Positions 1 to 11,361 of a DNA stretch of 64,000 bases are shown here, piece after piece. A program made the translations under genes and the position numbers. Numbering within the stretch: position 1 is the stretch's first letter; each line of letters opens with the position of its first letter. The notes beneath the pieces are model-generated. The model worked only from the letters and a program-made list of their open reading frames with translations, did no database searches and was not told the DNA's origin. The DNA is from Amaricoccus sp. (lineage in GTDB: Bacteria > Pseudomonadota > Alphaproteobacteria > Rhodobacterales > Rhodobacteraceae): positions 62,001 to 126,000 of the forward strand of contig NZ_JAGOMQ010000002.1 of the NCBI RefSeq assembly GCF_017993425.1, given 5' to 3'.

Positions 1-2
1 GC

Positions 3-518
3 GCCCATATCCAGAACTGGCGCTGGGCCGGGACGCCGTTCTACCTGCGCACCGGCAAGAAGCTCTCGGCGCGGCTCTCCGAGATCTGCGTCGTCTTCCG
101 CGACCCGCCGCACTCGATCTTCCCCAAGGTCGACGACCTGCGCGGCAACGCGCTGATCATCCGGCTCCAGCCCAACGAGGGCATCACCATGCGGGTGACG
201 ATCAAGGACCCCGGCCCGGGCGGGATGCGGCTGACCGAGGTGCCGCTCGACATGACCTTCGCCAAGGCGCTCGGCGGCGAGGCGGAGATGCCGGAGGCCT
301 ACGAGCGGCTGATCATGGACGTGATCCGCGGCGACCAGACCCTCTTCATGCGCGGCGACGAGGTCGAGGCGGCCTGGTCCTGGGTCGACCCGATCATCGA
401 CGCCTGGACCGACGCCGGCTCGAAGCCGCAGCAATACGACCCGGGCAGCGCCGGCCCGATCGACGCCTACAAGCTGACCAGCTCCGACGGCCACCTGTGG
501 CGGGAGATCGCGACGTGA
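3..518 (+). CDS. zwf: Glucose-6-phosphate 1-dehydrogenase, 3' part (truncated by window start)
   Basis: This is the last 171 codons of Zwf, which oxidises glucose 6-phosphate to 6-phosphogluconolactone with NAD(P)+, the first step of the cytoplasmic Entner-Doudoroff route. The reading frame is open from base 3 and ends in TGA. The C-terminal block is typical of the family: WAGTPFYLRTGKK near residue 8, then LIIRLQPNEG, and the closing AYERLIMDVIRGD and FMRGDEVEAAW stretches. The stop overlaps the GTG start of pgl by 4 bases, so the two are translationally coupled. Only the 5' end beyond the window is missing; identity is secure. Confidence 0.97.
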   Translation, partial: AHIQNWRWAGTPFYLRTGKKLSARLSEICVVFRDPPHSIFPKVDDLRGNALIIRLQPNEGITMRVTIKDPGPGGMRLTEVPLDMTFAKALGGEAEMPEAYERLIMDVIRGDQTLFMRGDEVEAAWSWVDPIIDAWTDAGSKPQQYDPGSAGPIDAYKLTSSDGHLWREIAT

Positions 519-1231
519 TCGAGGTCGCCCGCCAGGACTATCCCGACCGCGACACGCTGATGCGCAACCTCGCCGAGCTCGTCGCCGACCAGCTGCGCGC
601 GGCCCATGCGACGAAGCACCGGCCGGAGCATGCGGGCCGGCGGCGGGTGACGCTGGCCGTGCCCGGCGGCACGACGCCGGGGCCGTTCCTCGACGCGCTC
701 TCGAACTTCGAGCTCGCCTGGGAGGACGTCGACGTCATCGCCACCGACGAGCGCATGGTCCCGGAATACAGCGACCGGGCGAACTCGAAGCTGATCCGCG
801 AGCGGCTGCTGCGCAACGCCGCGATCGACGCGCATTTCGTCCACTACCACGCCGCGGGGACCTTCCTCGAGCCGGTGCTCGACACCATCCGCGAGCGGGT
901 GGCGGAGCGGCTGCCGATCGACGTCGCGGTGCTCGGCATGGGCGCCGACATGCACACCGCCTCGCTCTTCCCCGGCGCGCCCGGGCTCGCCGAGGCGCTG
1001 GCCGACGACGCGCCGACGCTCGTCCGGGTGGAGCCGGCGGCGCAGCCGGAGGCCCGGCTGACGCTCTCGGCGCCGGCGCTGCGCGGCGCCGAGGTCATCC
1101 ACATCCTGATCACCGGCGAGGACAAGCTCGCCGCGCTCGCCACGGCGCTCGCCGACGGGCCCGTCGCCGAGGCGCCGATCCGCGTCGCGCTGACCGCGCC
1201 CTGCCCGGTGACCGTCCACTACGCCGCCTGA
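515..1231 (+). CDS. pgl: 6-phosphogluconolactonase
   Basis: Pgl hydrolyses 6-phosphoglucono-1,5-lactone to 6-phosphogluconate. The 238-residue protein has the DevB/SOL-type pattern: [14 protein letters not shown] near residue 50, [11 protein letters not shown] (the ATDER motif of this family), and [18 protein letters not shown] near residue 145. I chose the GTG at 515 because it overlaps the zwf stop (GTGA) and follows a GGGAG about nine bases upstream. An in-frame ATG at 497 lies inside zwf and has no better site. Its place between zwf and edd fits the function. Confidence 0.96.
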   Translation: MIEVARQDYPDRDTLMRNLAELVADQLRAAHATKHRPEHAGRRRVTLAVPGGTTPGPFLDALSNFELAWEDVDVIATDERMVPEYSDRANSKLIRERLLRNAAIDAHFVHYHAAGTFLEPVLDTIRERVAERLPIDVAVLGMGADMHTASLFPGAPGLAEALADDAPTLVRVEPAAQPEARLTLSAPALRGAEVIHILITGEDKLAALATALADGPVAEAPIRVALTAPCPVTVHYAA

Positions 1232-1259
1232 GCCGCCAGCCCGCAAGGGGGAGCCACGA

Positions 1260-3068
<1,809 letters not shown>

Positions 3069-3101
3069 GCGCCGGCGATGATTCCCCCGCGGCCAGATGT
3101 C

Positions 3102-3443
3102 GCCAGCAGGCACACTACACGACAGGAGCCGGTCGCCGCCCGAGGCTGCGGCGCTCGCCCCGACCGAAGCGGGCTCTGCCCGCGAGGCTGCGGCGCGACA
3201 AGCGAAAGCACGGCTTTCGCCGCGCCGACGGCCGGAGCGCATTGGCGCGGAGGCCGGCGGGGGTCCAGATTTCCCCGTCGCGCGCAATCCGTCCGTGATT
3301 GCCCCGGCGAGCGCGGCGACGCGCTCGCCCACCGCAGGGGCGATCGCGGACGGATTCGCCACGGGTCAAATCCGTCTGGCGTCACCGTCCCGCACCCTCC
3401 CGACCGATATTTCTCTCCACTGTCGTGTAGTGTGGCCAGCAGG
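3102..3443 (+). repeat. MITE-like structured element, copy A, with flanking 9-bp repeats
   Basis: A non-coding element between edd and the next gene. The element is 3111-3434 (324 bp). It starts CACACTACACGACA and ends TGTCGTGTAGTGTG, a 14-bp perfect inverted repeat. Both sides carry GCCAGCAGG (3102-3110 and 3435-3443), which looks like a 9-bp target duplication shared with copy B. Inside are hairpins GCGGGC-TCT-GCCCGC, GCGAAAGC-ACG-GCTTTCGC, a nested GCGAGCGCG-GCGA-CGCGCTCGC, and a last GACGGATT/AATCCGTC pair. The sequence next to each end differs from copies B and C, so this copy is the most diverged. It carries no transposase and I see no protein-coding logic. Confidence 0.75.
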
Positions 3444-3788
3444 CACACTGCACGACACCTGTCTGCCCTGCTGGATCCACGGGGCGCGCGCCGACCGACC
3501 GACCGACCGAAGCGGGCTTGCCCGCGAGGCCACGGCGCGACAGGCGAAAGCACTGCTTTCGCCGCGCCGACGGCTGGAGCGCGGTTGCGCGCGGAAGCCG
3601 TGAGGGGTGAAGATTTCCCCGTCGCGCGCCATCCGTCCGTGAGCGCCCCGGCGAGCGCGGAATCGCGCTCGCCCCCCGCAGGGGCGATCGCGGACGGATT
3701 TGCCACGGGTCAAATCCGTCTGGCGTCGGCGTCGCGGCCAGCCTCGGGCCGGGCTTCCTCTCCACTGTCGTGCAGTGTGGCCAGCAGA
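3444..3788 (+). repeat. MITE-like structured element, copy B, tandem with copy A
   Basis: The second copy, head-to-tail with copy A. The element is 3444-3779 (336 bp), from CACACTGCACGACA to TGTCGTGCAGTGTG, followed by GCCAGCAGA, a one-base variant of the flank before it. It is nearly identical over its whole length to copy C at 29973-30307 in the opposite orientation. Hairpin stems match copy A exactly, while loops differ: TT, ACT and GAAT here against TCT, ACG and GCGA. An open frame runs through this copy on the minus strand, but it is broken by non-triplet indels in copies C and D, so I treat it as non-coding. Confidence 0.78.
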
Positions 3789-3912
3789 TTGATGATCCGG
3801 GAATGATGAATATTATCAGATACATGACCACGCTATCACGCGTGTTAGCCCGTAGCTTGCGCCTCGGTTCGCGGTCGTCCCGTTTCGGGGGAACGCGCCC
3901 GCAGGGGGTCGG
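3789..3912. other. AT-richer spacer, probable promoter region for the DLH-eda-pgi genes
   Basis: After copy B the base composition changes to an AT-richer stretch (about 3786-3850) containing AATATTATCAGATACATG. This is the likely place for transcription to restart upstream of the next three genes, now that the repeats separate them from edd. I cannot pick a convincing -35/-10 pair. The last 30 bases carry AGGGGG ahead of the next ATG. Confidence 0.35.
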
Positions 3913-4470
3913 ATGGCCGACATCCTGCTGATCCACTCGGTCCGCGGCCTGCGCGACCTGGAGCGCGACGCCGCCGGGCGGCTGCGCGCCGAGGGCCACG
4001 TCGTGGCGACCCCGGACCTCTTCGACGGCCGCACCGCCGACACCGCCGAGGCGGGGATGGCGATCGCCGAGGCGCTGGGCCCTGAGCGCGTCGCCGCCGC
4101 GGCCGCCGCCGCGACGCTGCCCGGCGACGCCGTTCTGGCGGGGTTATCCGGGGCCTTCGTCGCCTGCGGCCTCCTCGCCGACCGCCCCGCCGCGGCCGGG
4201 CTCGTGCTGCTGCACGGGCCGGGGCCGATCCCGGCGGGGGTGCGGCCCGGCCTGCCGGCGCAATGGCACATGGCCGAGCCGGACCCGTTCGACGACGAGG
4301 ACTTCCTCGCCGCCTGGCAGGACGACGTCCGCGCCGCCGGCGTCGCCCTCGACGCCTTCCGCTATCCGGGCGCGGGCCACCTCTTCACCGACCCGAGCCT
4401 GCCCGACCACGACGCCACTGCTGCGGCGGCGCTGTGGCGGCGGGCGACCGACTTCCTCGCCGCGCTCTGA
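3913..4470 (+). CDS. Dienelactone hydrolase-family protein
   Basis: A 185-residue cytoplasmic alpha/beta hydrolase of the short dienelactone hydrolase group. The start [20 protein letters not shown], the AGLSGAF elbow near residue 78, FDDEDF near residue 122 and the closing [17 protein letters not shown] block follow that family from memory. The nucleophile elbow is usually G-x-S-x-G; here it reads G-L-S-G-A, with the Ser kept but the last Gly replaced. It sits 29 bases before eda, so it is probably co-transcribed with eda and pgi. The substrate is unknown; a link to sugar lactones would be inference from position only. Confidence 0.8.
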   Translation: MADILLIHSVRGLRDLERDAAGRLRAEGHVVATPDLFDGRTADTAEAGMAIAEALGPERVAAAAAAATLPGDAVLAGLSGAFVACGLLADRPAAAGLVLLHGPGPIPAGVRPGLPAQWHMAEPDPFDDEDFLAAWQDDVRAAGVALDAFRYPGAGHLFTDPSLPDHDATAAAALWRRATDFLAAL

Positions 4471-4499
4471 GACCGCGGCCAACGAGAAGGGACAGATCC

Positions 4500-5152
4500 A
4501 TGCCCATCACCCCGCGCGACGCCTCCGCCAACGGCCGCGAGATCTGCGGCCTCGCCCCGGTCATCCCGGTGATCGTGGTCGAGGACGCCGCCCATGCCCG
4601 GCCGCTCGCCGAGGCGCTGGTCGCCGGCGGCCTGCCGGTGCTGGAGGTGACGCTGCGCACCCCGGCGGCGCTCGACGCGATCCGCGCCATGGCCGACGTG
4701 CCGGGCGGCGTCGTCGGTGCCGGCACGCTGCTCCGGCCCGAGGACGTGCGCGCCGCCAAGGAGGCCGGCGCGCTCTTCGGCGTCTCGCCCGGGGTGACCG
4801 ACGAGCTCCTCGACGCCTGCGAGGCCGAGGAGCTGCCCCTCCTCGGCGGGGTGGCCACCGTGACCGAGGCGATGCGGATGCTCGCCCGCGGCTACGACGT
4901 GGCGAAGTTCTTCCCGGCCGAGGCGAATGGCGGCGCGGCGGCGCTGAAATCCTTCGCCGGGCCGTTGCCGCAGGTCGCCTTCTGCCCGACGGGGGGCGTC
5001 ACGCCGCAGAACGCGCCGGACTACCTGAAGCTGCCCAACGTGCTCTGCGTCGGCGGATCCTGGGTGGCGAGCCCGGCGATGATGCGCGAGGGTCGCTGGG
5101 ACGAGATCGAGAGGCTTGCCCGCGAGGCGAGCCAGCTGAAGCGGGGGAAGTG

Positions 5153-5153
<1 letters not shown>
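4500..5153 (+). CDS. eda: KDPG / 2-keto-4-hydroxyglutarate aldolase
   Basis: Eda cleaves KDPG to pyruvate and glyceraldehyde 3-phosphate, completing the Entner-Doudoroff pathway. The 217-residue protein carries the catalytic Glu49 in VLEVTLRT and the Schiff-base Lys136 in [11 protein letters not shown], plus [14 protein letters not shown]. The ATG at 4500 follows AACGAGAAGGGA. The stop TGA shares its last base with the pgi ATG (TGATG), so eda and pgi are coupled. Confidence 0.97.
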
Positions 5154-6757
<1,604 letters not shown>

Positions 6758-6812
6758 CCGGCCGGGCGACCCTGCGCTGAGCGGGCCGGAGCGGGGCCGG
6801 TCGGAGGCGTGC

Positions 6813-7487
6813 GTGCGGGAGCTGGTCGGACCGGAGACGGGCGGGCCTGAGACAGGCGGGCCGGAGACGGGCGGGGGGCTCGTCGTCGTCCATGTCGACG
6901 ACGCGCTCCTCGTGCTCGACAAGCCCTCCGGGCTGCATACCGTCCCGGCGAAGCCGCCGGGGACGCAGGACTGCCTCGAGGCGCGGGCGAAGGCGGCGTT
7001 TCCGGGGGCGCGGCTCGTCCACCGGCTCGACCGCGACACCTCCGGGATCGTGGTGATGGCCCGGACGGCGCTCGCGCAGCGGCATCTCGGCTGGCAGTTC
7101 GAGCGGCGGCAGCTGGAGAAGACCTACGTCGCGCGGGTGGCCGGCGAGGTCGCGGCGGAGGCGGGCCGGATCGAGCTGCCGCTGATCGCCGACTGGCCGA
7201 ACCGGCCGCGGCAGATGGTGTGCCACCTCCGCGGCAAGCCGGCCGTCACCGAGTGGCGGCGGCTGGCGCGGGAGGCGGGGGCGACGCGGCTGGAGCTGCG
7301 GCCGCTCACCGGCCGCAGCCACCAGCTCCGGGTCCACCTGCTGGCCATCGGGCGCCCGATCCTCGGCGACCCGCTCTACGGCGATCCGGCCTCCGCCGAC
7401 CGCCTCCAGCTCCACGCCGCCTGCCTCCGCCTGCGCCACCCCGACGGCGGCGCCTGGATCGCGTTCTCCGCCGCGGTTCCGTTCTGA
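6813..7487 (+). CDS. RluA-family RNA pseudouridine synthase
   Basis: A 224-residue enzyme expected to isomerise uridine to pseudouridine in rRNA or tRNA. The catalytic motif HRLDRDTSG lies near residue 71, with the conserved Asp. LLVLDKPSG precedes it, and RTGRSHQLR-like TGRSHQLRVHLLAIG and ILGDPLYG follow. There is no S4 domain, so it resembles the short RluA/TruC-like group; the target cannot be told. The N-terminus contains three tandem GPETG units encoded by a 15-base DNA repeat (about 6829-6873), which may be a poorly conserved leader. The GTG at 6813 is uncertain: VVVHVDDALLVLDKPSG begins soon after the repeat. Confidence 0.9.
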   Translation: MRELVGPETGGPETGGPETGGGLVVVHVDDALLVLDKPSGLHTVPAKPPGTQDCLEARAKAAFPGARLVHRLDRDTSGIVVMARTALAQRHLGWQFERRQLEKTYVARVAGEVAAEAGRIELPLIADWPNRPRQMVCHLRGKPAVTEWRRLAREAGATRLELRPLTGRSHQLRVHLLAIGRPILGDPLYGDPASADRLQLHAACLRLRHPDGGAWIAFSAAVPF

Positions 7488-7536
7488 GGCGGCCGGAGCC
7501 CGTGGAGCGCCCGCGGTTCGCGCGGGAGCGACGGGG

Positions 7537-7575
7537 TGTTCACGCGTGAATATTCGCTAAGCTATTGATTTATCG
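7537..7575 (+). repeat. 39-bp palindrome-containing repeat, copy 1
   Basis: The segment begins TGTTCACGCGTGAA, containing the perfect 12-base palindrome TTCACGCGTGAA, and continues with ATTCGCTAAGC and ATTGATTT. It matches 29905-29943 at 36 of 39 positions in the same orientation. It lies in the 169-base gap between the RluA-type gene and the 3' end of thyX. It is not tRNA, not a usual terminator, and I do not recognise it as a known transposon end. Confidence 0.6.
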
Positions 7576-7656
7576 TATTCGTTAACAGGATCTTGGGGCG
7601 CCTCGCTCGGCGAGGCGGGGCGCGCGTGGGGGTGGAGGCGGACCGGCACGCGGGGG

Positions 7657-8580
7657 TCAGGCCGGGGCGTCGGCGGGGTGGAGGGCGGCCTCGAACTCCC
7701 GCCACTCCCCCTTGCTCATGCCGCTGGTCTCCTGCGTCACCGTCTCGCCGGCGAGCATGCGGCGGAGGCAGGCCATCCCCTTGCCGGAGAGCTGCACGGC
7801 GTTGAGGCGGTAGTCCTCGAAGGCGGACCAGGCGGCGGGGACCCAGTCCTTCACCACCTCGCAGAGGGCCTCGGCGTAGGCGCGGATCTCGTACTGGGCG
7901 TGAGCGTCGGCGCGCAGGCGCAGGAAATGGAAGAGATTGTGGAGGTCGGTCTTCCAGTACCACTGGGTGTAGACGTTCATCGGCAGGTTCATGCGGGCGA
8001 GCTCGCGGGCGAGGCCGGACTGGCCCTCCGTGGAGAGCATCGCCTCGTAGTGGTCGTAGGCGCGGCCGGAATCCTCGCGCAGGATGGCGAGGACGCGGGC
8101 GGCCTCGTCGCCTTCCAGCAACTCGCCGCGGCCCTGGTTGTTGAGGCGGGACTGGGCGGCGAGGTGCTCGGGGGCGGGGATGTAGAACTCGCGGTCGAGG
8201 ATCGAGTAGCGGGCGGAATACTCGTTCACGTTGGCGGTGCGGTGGCGGATCCACTGGCGGGCGACGAAGACGGGGAGCTTCACATGGAGCTTGATCTCGC
8301 ACATCTCGAAGGGGGTCGAGTGCCAGTGCCGCATCAGGTAGCGGATGAGGCCGGAATCGTCGCGCGCCGTTTTCGTGCCGGCGCCGTAGGAGACGCGGGC
8401 GGCCTGCACGATGGCGGCGTCGTCGCCCATGTAGTCGACGACGCGGATCAGCCCGTGGTCGAGCACCGGGATCGCCCGGTGCAGCCAAGCCTCCATCCCC
8501 GGGGCGACGGCGCGCGCGGTGACCTGCGTGTCGGCGCGGGCGGCGGCGATTTCGGCCTGTTGTTCCGGCGTCAGCGGCAT
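7657..8580 (-). CDS. thyX: Flavin-dependent thymidylate synthase
   Basis: ThyX makes dTMP from dUMP using methylene-tetrahydrofolate, FAD and NADPH, independent of dihydrofolate production. The family signature RHR(x)7S is present as [11 protein letters not shown] at residues 112-122, followed by [11 protein letters not shown]. The protein is 307 residues, normal for proteobacterial ThyX. The ATG at 8580 is preceded by GGGGACGAAGAT; the frame stays open far upstream but that part has no family similarity and runs into the divergent gene. It is transcribed away from the glyoxalase gene, with about 75 bases between the two starts. Confidence 0.96.
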   Translation of the reverse strand: MPLTPEQQAEIAAARADTQVTARAVAPGMEAWLHRAIPVLDHGLIRVVDYMGDDAAIVQAARVSYGAGTKTARDDSGLIRYLMRHWHSTPFEMCEIKLHVKLPVFVARQWIRHRTANVNEYSARYSILDREFYIPAPEHLAAQSRLNNQGRGELLEGDEAARVLAILREDSGRAYDHYEAMLSTEGQSGLARELARMNLPMNVYTQWYWKTDLHNLFHFLRLRADAHAQYEIRAYAEALCEVVKDWVPAAWSAFEDYRLNAVQLSGKGMACLRRMLAGETVTQETSGMSKGEWREFEAALHPADAPA

Positions 8581-8655
8581 ATCTTCGTCCCCAAGGGCGG
8601 CGCGGTGCGAGTCGCGCCCACCAGATATGGCATTAGAGCGCAAGGGAGGCGCTAT

Positions 8656-9084
8656 ATGAAGACAAAATATCTCCATACGATGGTGCGGGTGAAGGACCTG
8701 GAGGCCTCGATGCGGTTCTACGAGCTGCTCGGGCTCCGGGAGACGCGGCGGACGGAGAGCGAGCAGGGGCGGTTCACGCTGGTGTTCATGGCGGCCCCGG
8801 GGGACGAGGATTGCCCGGTGGAGCTGACGCATAACTGGGACGGCGACGAGGGGTTGCCGTCGGACAGCCGGCATTTCGGGCATCTCGCCTACGGGGTGGA
8901 GAACATCTACGACAAGTGCGCCGAGCTGGAGGCGGCGGGGGTGACGATCAACCGGCCGCCGCGGGACGGGCGGATGGCGTTCGTGCGGAGCCCGGACAAC
9001 GTCTCGATCGAGCTTCTGCAGATGGGGCCGGCGCTCGAGCCGGCGGAGCCGTGGGCGAGCCGGGCGAACGTCGGGCGCTGGTAG
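8656..9084 (+). CDS. gloA: Lactoylglutathione lyase (glyoxalase I)
   Basis: GloA converts the methylglyoxal-glutathione hemithioacetal to S-lactoylglutathione. The 142-residue VOC protein keeps the four expected metal ligands: His7 (LHTMVRV), Glu57 (CPVELTHNW), His77 (HFGHLAYGV) and Glu120 (SIELLQ). [11 protein letters not shown] and [11 protein letters not shown] are typical. The start follows AGGGAGGCGCTAT. Its 3' end overlaps the next gene by 34 bases in another frame. Methylglyoxal protection fits the neighbouring sugar catabolism genes, though that link is inference. Confidence 0.95.
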   Translation: MKTKYLHTMVRVKDLEASMRFYELLGLRETRRTESEQGRFTLVFMAAPGDEDCPVELTHNWDGDEGLPSDSRHFGHLAYGVENIYDKCAELEAAGVTINRPPRDGRMAFVRSPDNVSIELLQMGPALEPAEPWASRANVGRW

Positions 9085-9779
9085 CCGCGGCGCTCGCGCT
9101 GGGGCTCGCGGCCGCGCCGGCGGCGTGGTTGGTCGCCGCCGTGCCGGCGGCCGCGCAGGACTGCCGGATCGCGCTGGCGCTGGCGCTCGACGTGTCGTCC
9201 TCGGTCGACGCGGGCGAGTATCGGCTGCAGGCGGACGGGCTCGCCGCGGCGCTGCGCGACCCGGAGGTGGCGGCGGCGTTCCTCGCGGTGCCGGGCGAGG
9301 TCGTGGAGCTGACGGTCTTCGAGTGGAGCGGCCGGCGGCAGCAAGCGACGGCGCTCGACTGGACGGAGGTCGCGAGCGAGGACGACCTCTTCGACGTGGC
9401 CGCGCGGCTGGAGGCCTGGCCGCGGGCGTTCGCGCAGCATGCCACCGCGATCGGGGAGGCGATGCTTTACGGGGCGGAGGCGCTGGCGGGGCGGCCGGAA
9501 TGCCCGGAGCGGATCATCGACGTGTCGGGCGACGGCGAGACCAACGACGGGATCTCGCCGCTGGTCGCGCGGCAGAGCCCGCTCCTCGAGGGGGTGACGG
9601 TCAACGGGCTGGTGATCGGGGTGACGCGGCGGATCCTGCTGCGGCACTACGAGGCCTTCGTCATCCACGGGCCGGGGGCGTTCGTGGAGATGGCGGACGA
9701 CCATGGCGACTTCTCGCGGGCGATGCGGCGGAAGCTGATCCGCGAGCTCCAGCCGCGGGCGGTGAGCATGGCGGAGTAG
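9051..9779 (+). CDS. Secreted DUF1194 (von Willebrand A-like) protein
   Basis: A 242-residue exported protein of the DUF1194 family. It has an N-terminal signal peptide ([20 protein letters not shown], cleavage expected near AAAQDC) followed by [15 protein letters not shown], a MIDAS-like D-x-S-x-S site for a divalent ion as in von Willebrand A domains. [10 protein letters not shown] and [11 protein letters not shown] follow the family pattern. I place the start at GTG 9051, inside the last codons of gloA, because it leaves a proper signal peptide and has GGCGGAG upstream. The biological role of DUF1194 is unknown. Confidence 0.85.
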   Translation: MGEPGERRALVAAALALGLAAAPAAWLVAAVPAAAQDCRIALALALDVSSSVDAGEYRLQADGLAAALRDPEVAAAFLAVPGEVVELTVFEWSGRRQQATALDWTEVASEDDLFDVAARLEAWPRAFAQHATAIGEAMLYGAEALAGRPECPERIIDVSGDGETNDGISPLVARQSPLLEGVTVNGLVIGVTRRILLRHYEAFVIHGPGAFVEMADDHGDFSRAMRRKLIRELQPRAVSMAE

Positions 9780-9944
9780 ACGGCCTCCGGCCCGCGTGGG
9801 ACCGCCGCGGGGCGCCGAAAGACCCGAAAGAGCTCCGAAATTGCGCTGCGACCCGTGCGGGAGGCTAGGTCCGTCCGACCCCTTGCGCTACGCTGGCGGC
9901 AGGCCGGACGCGGTGCGGGACCGGGCGGCCCGGGGGACGTCGTC

Positions 9945-10919
9945 ATGCGGATTGCGCTTCTTGCCTGCGGCCTCGCCGCCTGCCTCGTCACCGGCCCGGG
10001 GCCGGCGGCGGCGGCGAGTTTCACGAGTTTCTGGGCGTTCGGCGACAGCCTGACGGACGACGGCAACCTCCTCGCCGCGACCGGCGGGGCGGTTCCGGCG
10101 CCGCCCTACTGGGAGGGGCGGGTGTCGAACGGCGAGGTCTGGGCGGAGCACGTGGCGCGGCGCTTCGAGCGCAACGGGCTCGCGACGGAGAACTTCGCCT
10201 TCGCCTATGCGGCCGCGGGCGATCCGCCGCCGTTCAGCCCGGTGGGGACGCCGCCGGTGCAGAACCTTTCCGACCAGCTTGCGCGGTTCGACGCGGTGGC
10301 TTCGGGGCGGCTCGGCAAGCGGCCGGTGGCGAGCCTGTGGTTCGGGGCGAACGATCTCTTCTTCGGCGGCATCCCGACCGGGACCGCGGCGGCCGTGGGC
10401 GCGGCGGCGGCGGATCATGTCGCGGACGGGGCGCTGGCGCTGAAGGATCGCGGCGTGCGCGACGTGATGATCTGGAACCTGCCGGCGATCGACCAGACCC
10501 CGGCCTTCCGCATCATCAATCCCGACGGCGCGCAGCAGGCGAAGGAGGGGACGGACGCGTTCAACGCGCGGCTGGACGCGCGGATCGCGGGCTTGCGCGA
10601 CGAAGGCGTGCGGGTGACGAAGATCGACGCCCATGCGCTCTTCGTGGCGCTGCTCGACGATCCGGCGGCGTTCGGCGTGATCGACGCGACGACGCCCTGC
10701 TACGTGCCGGGGACGGCGATCTATTGCGGGGCGGACAACGCGCCGTTGCTCGCGTTCTTCGATCCGGTGCATCCGAGCTCGACGATCCATGCCGCGCTCG
10801 CCCGGGAGGCGCTGGCGCGGGTGCAGCCGGTGCCGCTGCCGGCGGCGGCGGGGCTGATGTTGGCGGGGATCGCGGCGCTCGGCTTCGCGGGGCGGCGTCA
10901 GGGCTCGAGGACGGCGTAG
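9945..10919 (+). CDS. Secreted GDSL/SGNH esterase with VPLPA-type C-terminal sorting signal
   Basis: A 324-residue exported hydrolase. After a signal peptide (about residues 1-24), block I reads FAFGDSLTDDGN with the nucleophile Ser35. The oxyanion block FGANDLFFGG is near residue 135 and the catalytic Asp/His block FFDPVHPSSTIH is near residue 275. The C-terminus ends in VPLPAAAGLMLAGIAALGF followed by basic residues. This is the VPLPA-CTERM layout known in Rhodobacterales, in which a membrane protease removes the tail during surface sorting. The ATG follows GGGGGA. The last 22 bases overlap the convergent cupin gene. The substrate is not predictable. Confidence 0.9.
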   Translation: MRIALLACGLAACLVTGPGPAAAASFTSFWAFGDSLTDDGNLLAATGGAVPAPPYWEGRVSNGEVWAEHVARRFERNGLATENFAFAYAAAGDPPPFSPVGTPPVQNLSDQLARFDAVASGRLGKRPVASLWFGANDLFFGGIPTGTAAAVGAAAADHVADGALALKDRGVRDVMIWNLPAIDQTPAFRIINPDGAQQAKEGTDAFNARLDARIAGLRDEGVRVTKIDAHALFVALLDDPAAFGVIDATTPCYVPGTAIYCGADNAPLLAFFDPVHPSSTIHAALAREALARVQPVPLPAAAGLMLAGIAALGFAGRRQGSRTA

Positions 10920-11251
10920 ATCTTCGTCACGCGGCCGAGGGATTCCCAGGTTCCCTCGAAGCCGGCGGCGATGACGAAGGCCTCGCCGGGGCCGAACTCG
11001 ACCTCGCCGTCGGGGTCGGCGAGGCGGACGCGGCCTTCGAGGAGGACGCAGAGCTCGGTCTCGGCATAGGCGACGCGGCGGACGCCCGGCTCGGAGCTCC
11101 AGTGGCCGACGTGGAGGCGGCCGGCGGCGTCGGAGAAGGCGTTCCAGACGGTGGAGGCGCCGGAGCCGGCGACGAGGCGGCCGGGCGCGGCGTCGGCGGA
11201 CTCGCCGGGGCCCTCTCGGGTGACGCGGACGACGTGGGAGGGCAGGGGCAT
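10898..11251 (-). CDS. Cupin-domain protein
   Basis: A 117-residue small cupin. The central segment VGHWSSEPGVRRVAYAETELCVLLEGRV and FGPGEAFVIAAGFEGTWE match the cupin_3 (DUF861) fold, known from ureidoglycine aminohydrolase-like proteins. The first cupin motif has Glu but lacks most of the metal-binding His residues, so enzymatic activity is doubtful. It is transcribed convergently with the GDSL gene and divergently from ssrA. Confidence 0.85.
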   Translation of the reverse strand: MPLPSHVVRVTREGPGESADAAPGRLVAGSGASTVWNAFSDAAGRLHVGHWSSEPGVRRVAYAETELCVLLEGRVRLADPDGEVEFGPGEAFVIAAGFEGTWESLGRVTKIYAVLEP

Positions 11252-11326
11252 CGGCGTTCTCCTCCGGCCGGGCTCGGGAGAGGGGAGCCCGGCCGCGGCG
11301 CCTGCGTCAAGTGCGGCGGGAGGGGC

Positions 11327-11355
11327 TTTTCAGGTGGGGTCGGATGGCCTATATC
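11327..11355 (+). promoter_or_regulatory. Candidate promoter of ssrA
   Basis: TTTTCA (11327-11332) and TATATC (11350-11355) are separated by exactly 17 bases, a plausible -35/-10 pair. A start about seven bases later (near 11362) would give an acceptor RNA piece of about 80 nt ending at CCA 11442, the usual size. Assigned by position and spacing only. Confidence 0.5.
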
Positions 11356-11361
11356 TGGGGC

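Noticed and set aside
3078..3806. Long open frames on both strands through the repeat copies
   Set aside because: The minus-strand frame that starts GTG-GCA-AAT in each copy is broken by one- or two-base indels in copies C and D, differences fall in hairpin loops, and no protein family is seen. Open frames are expected by chance at this GC content.
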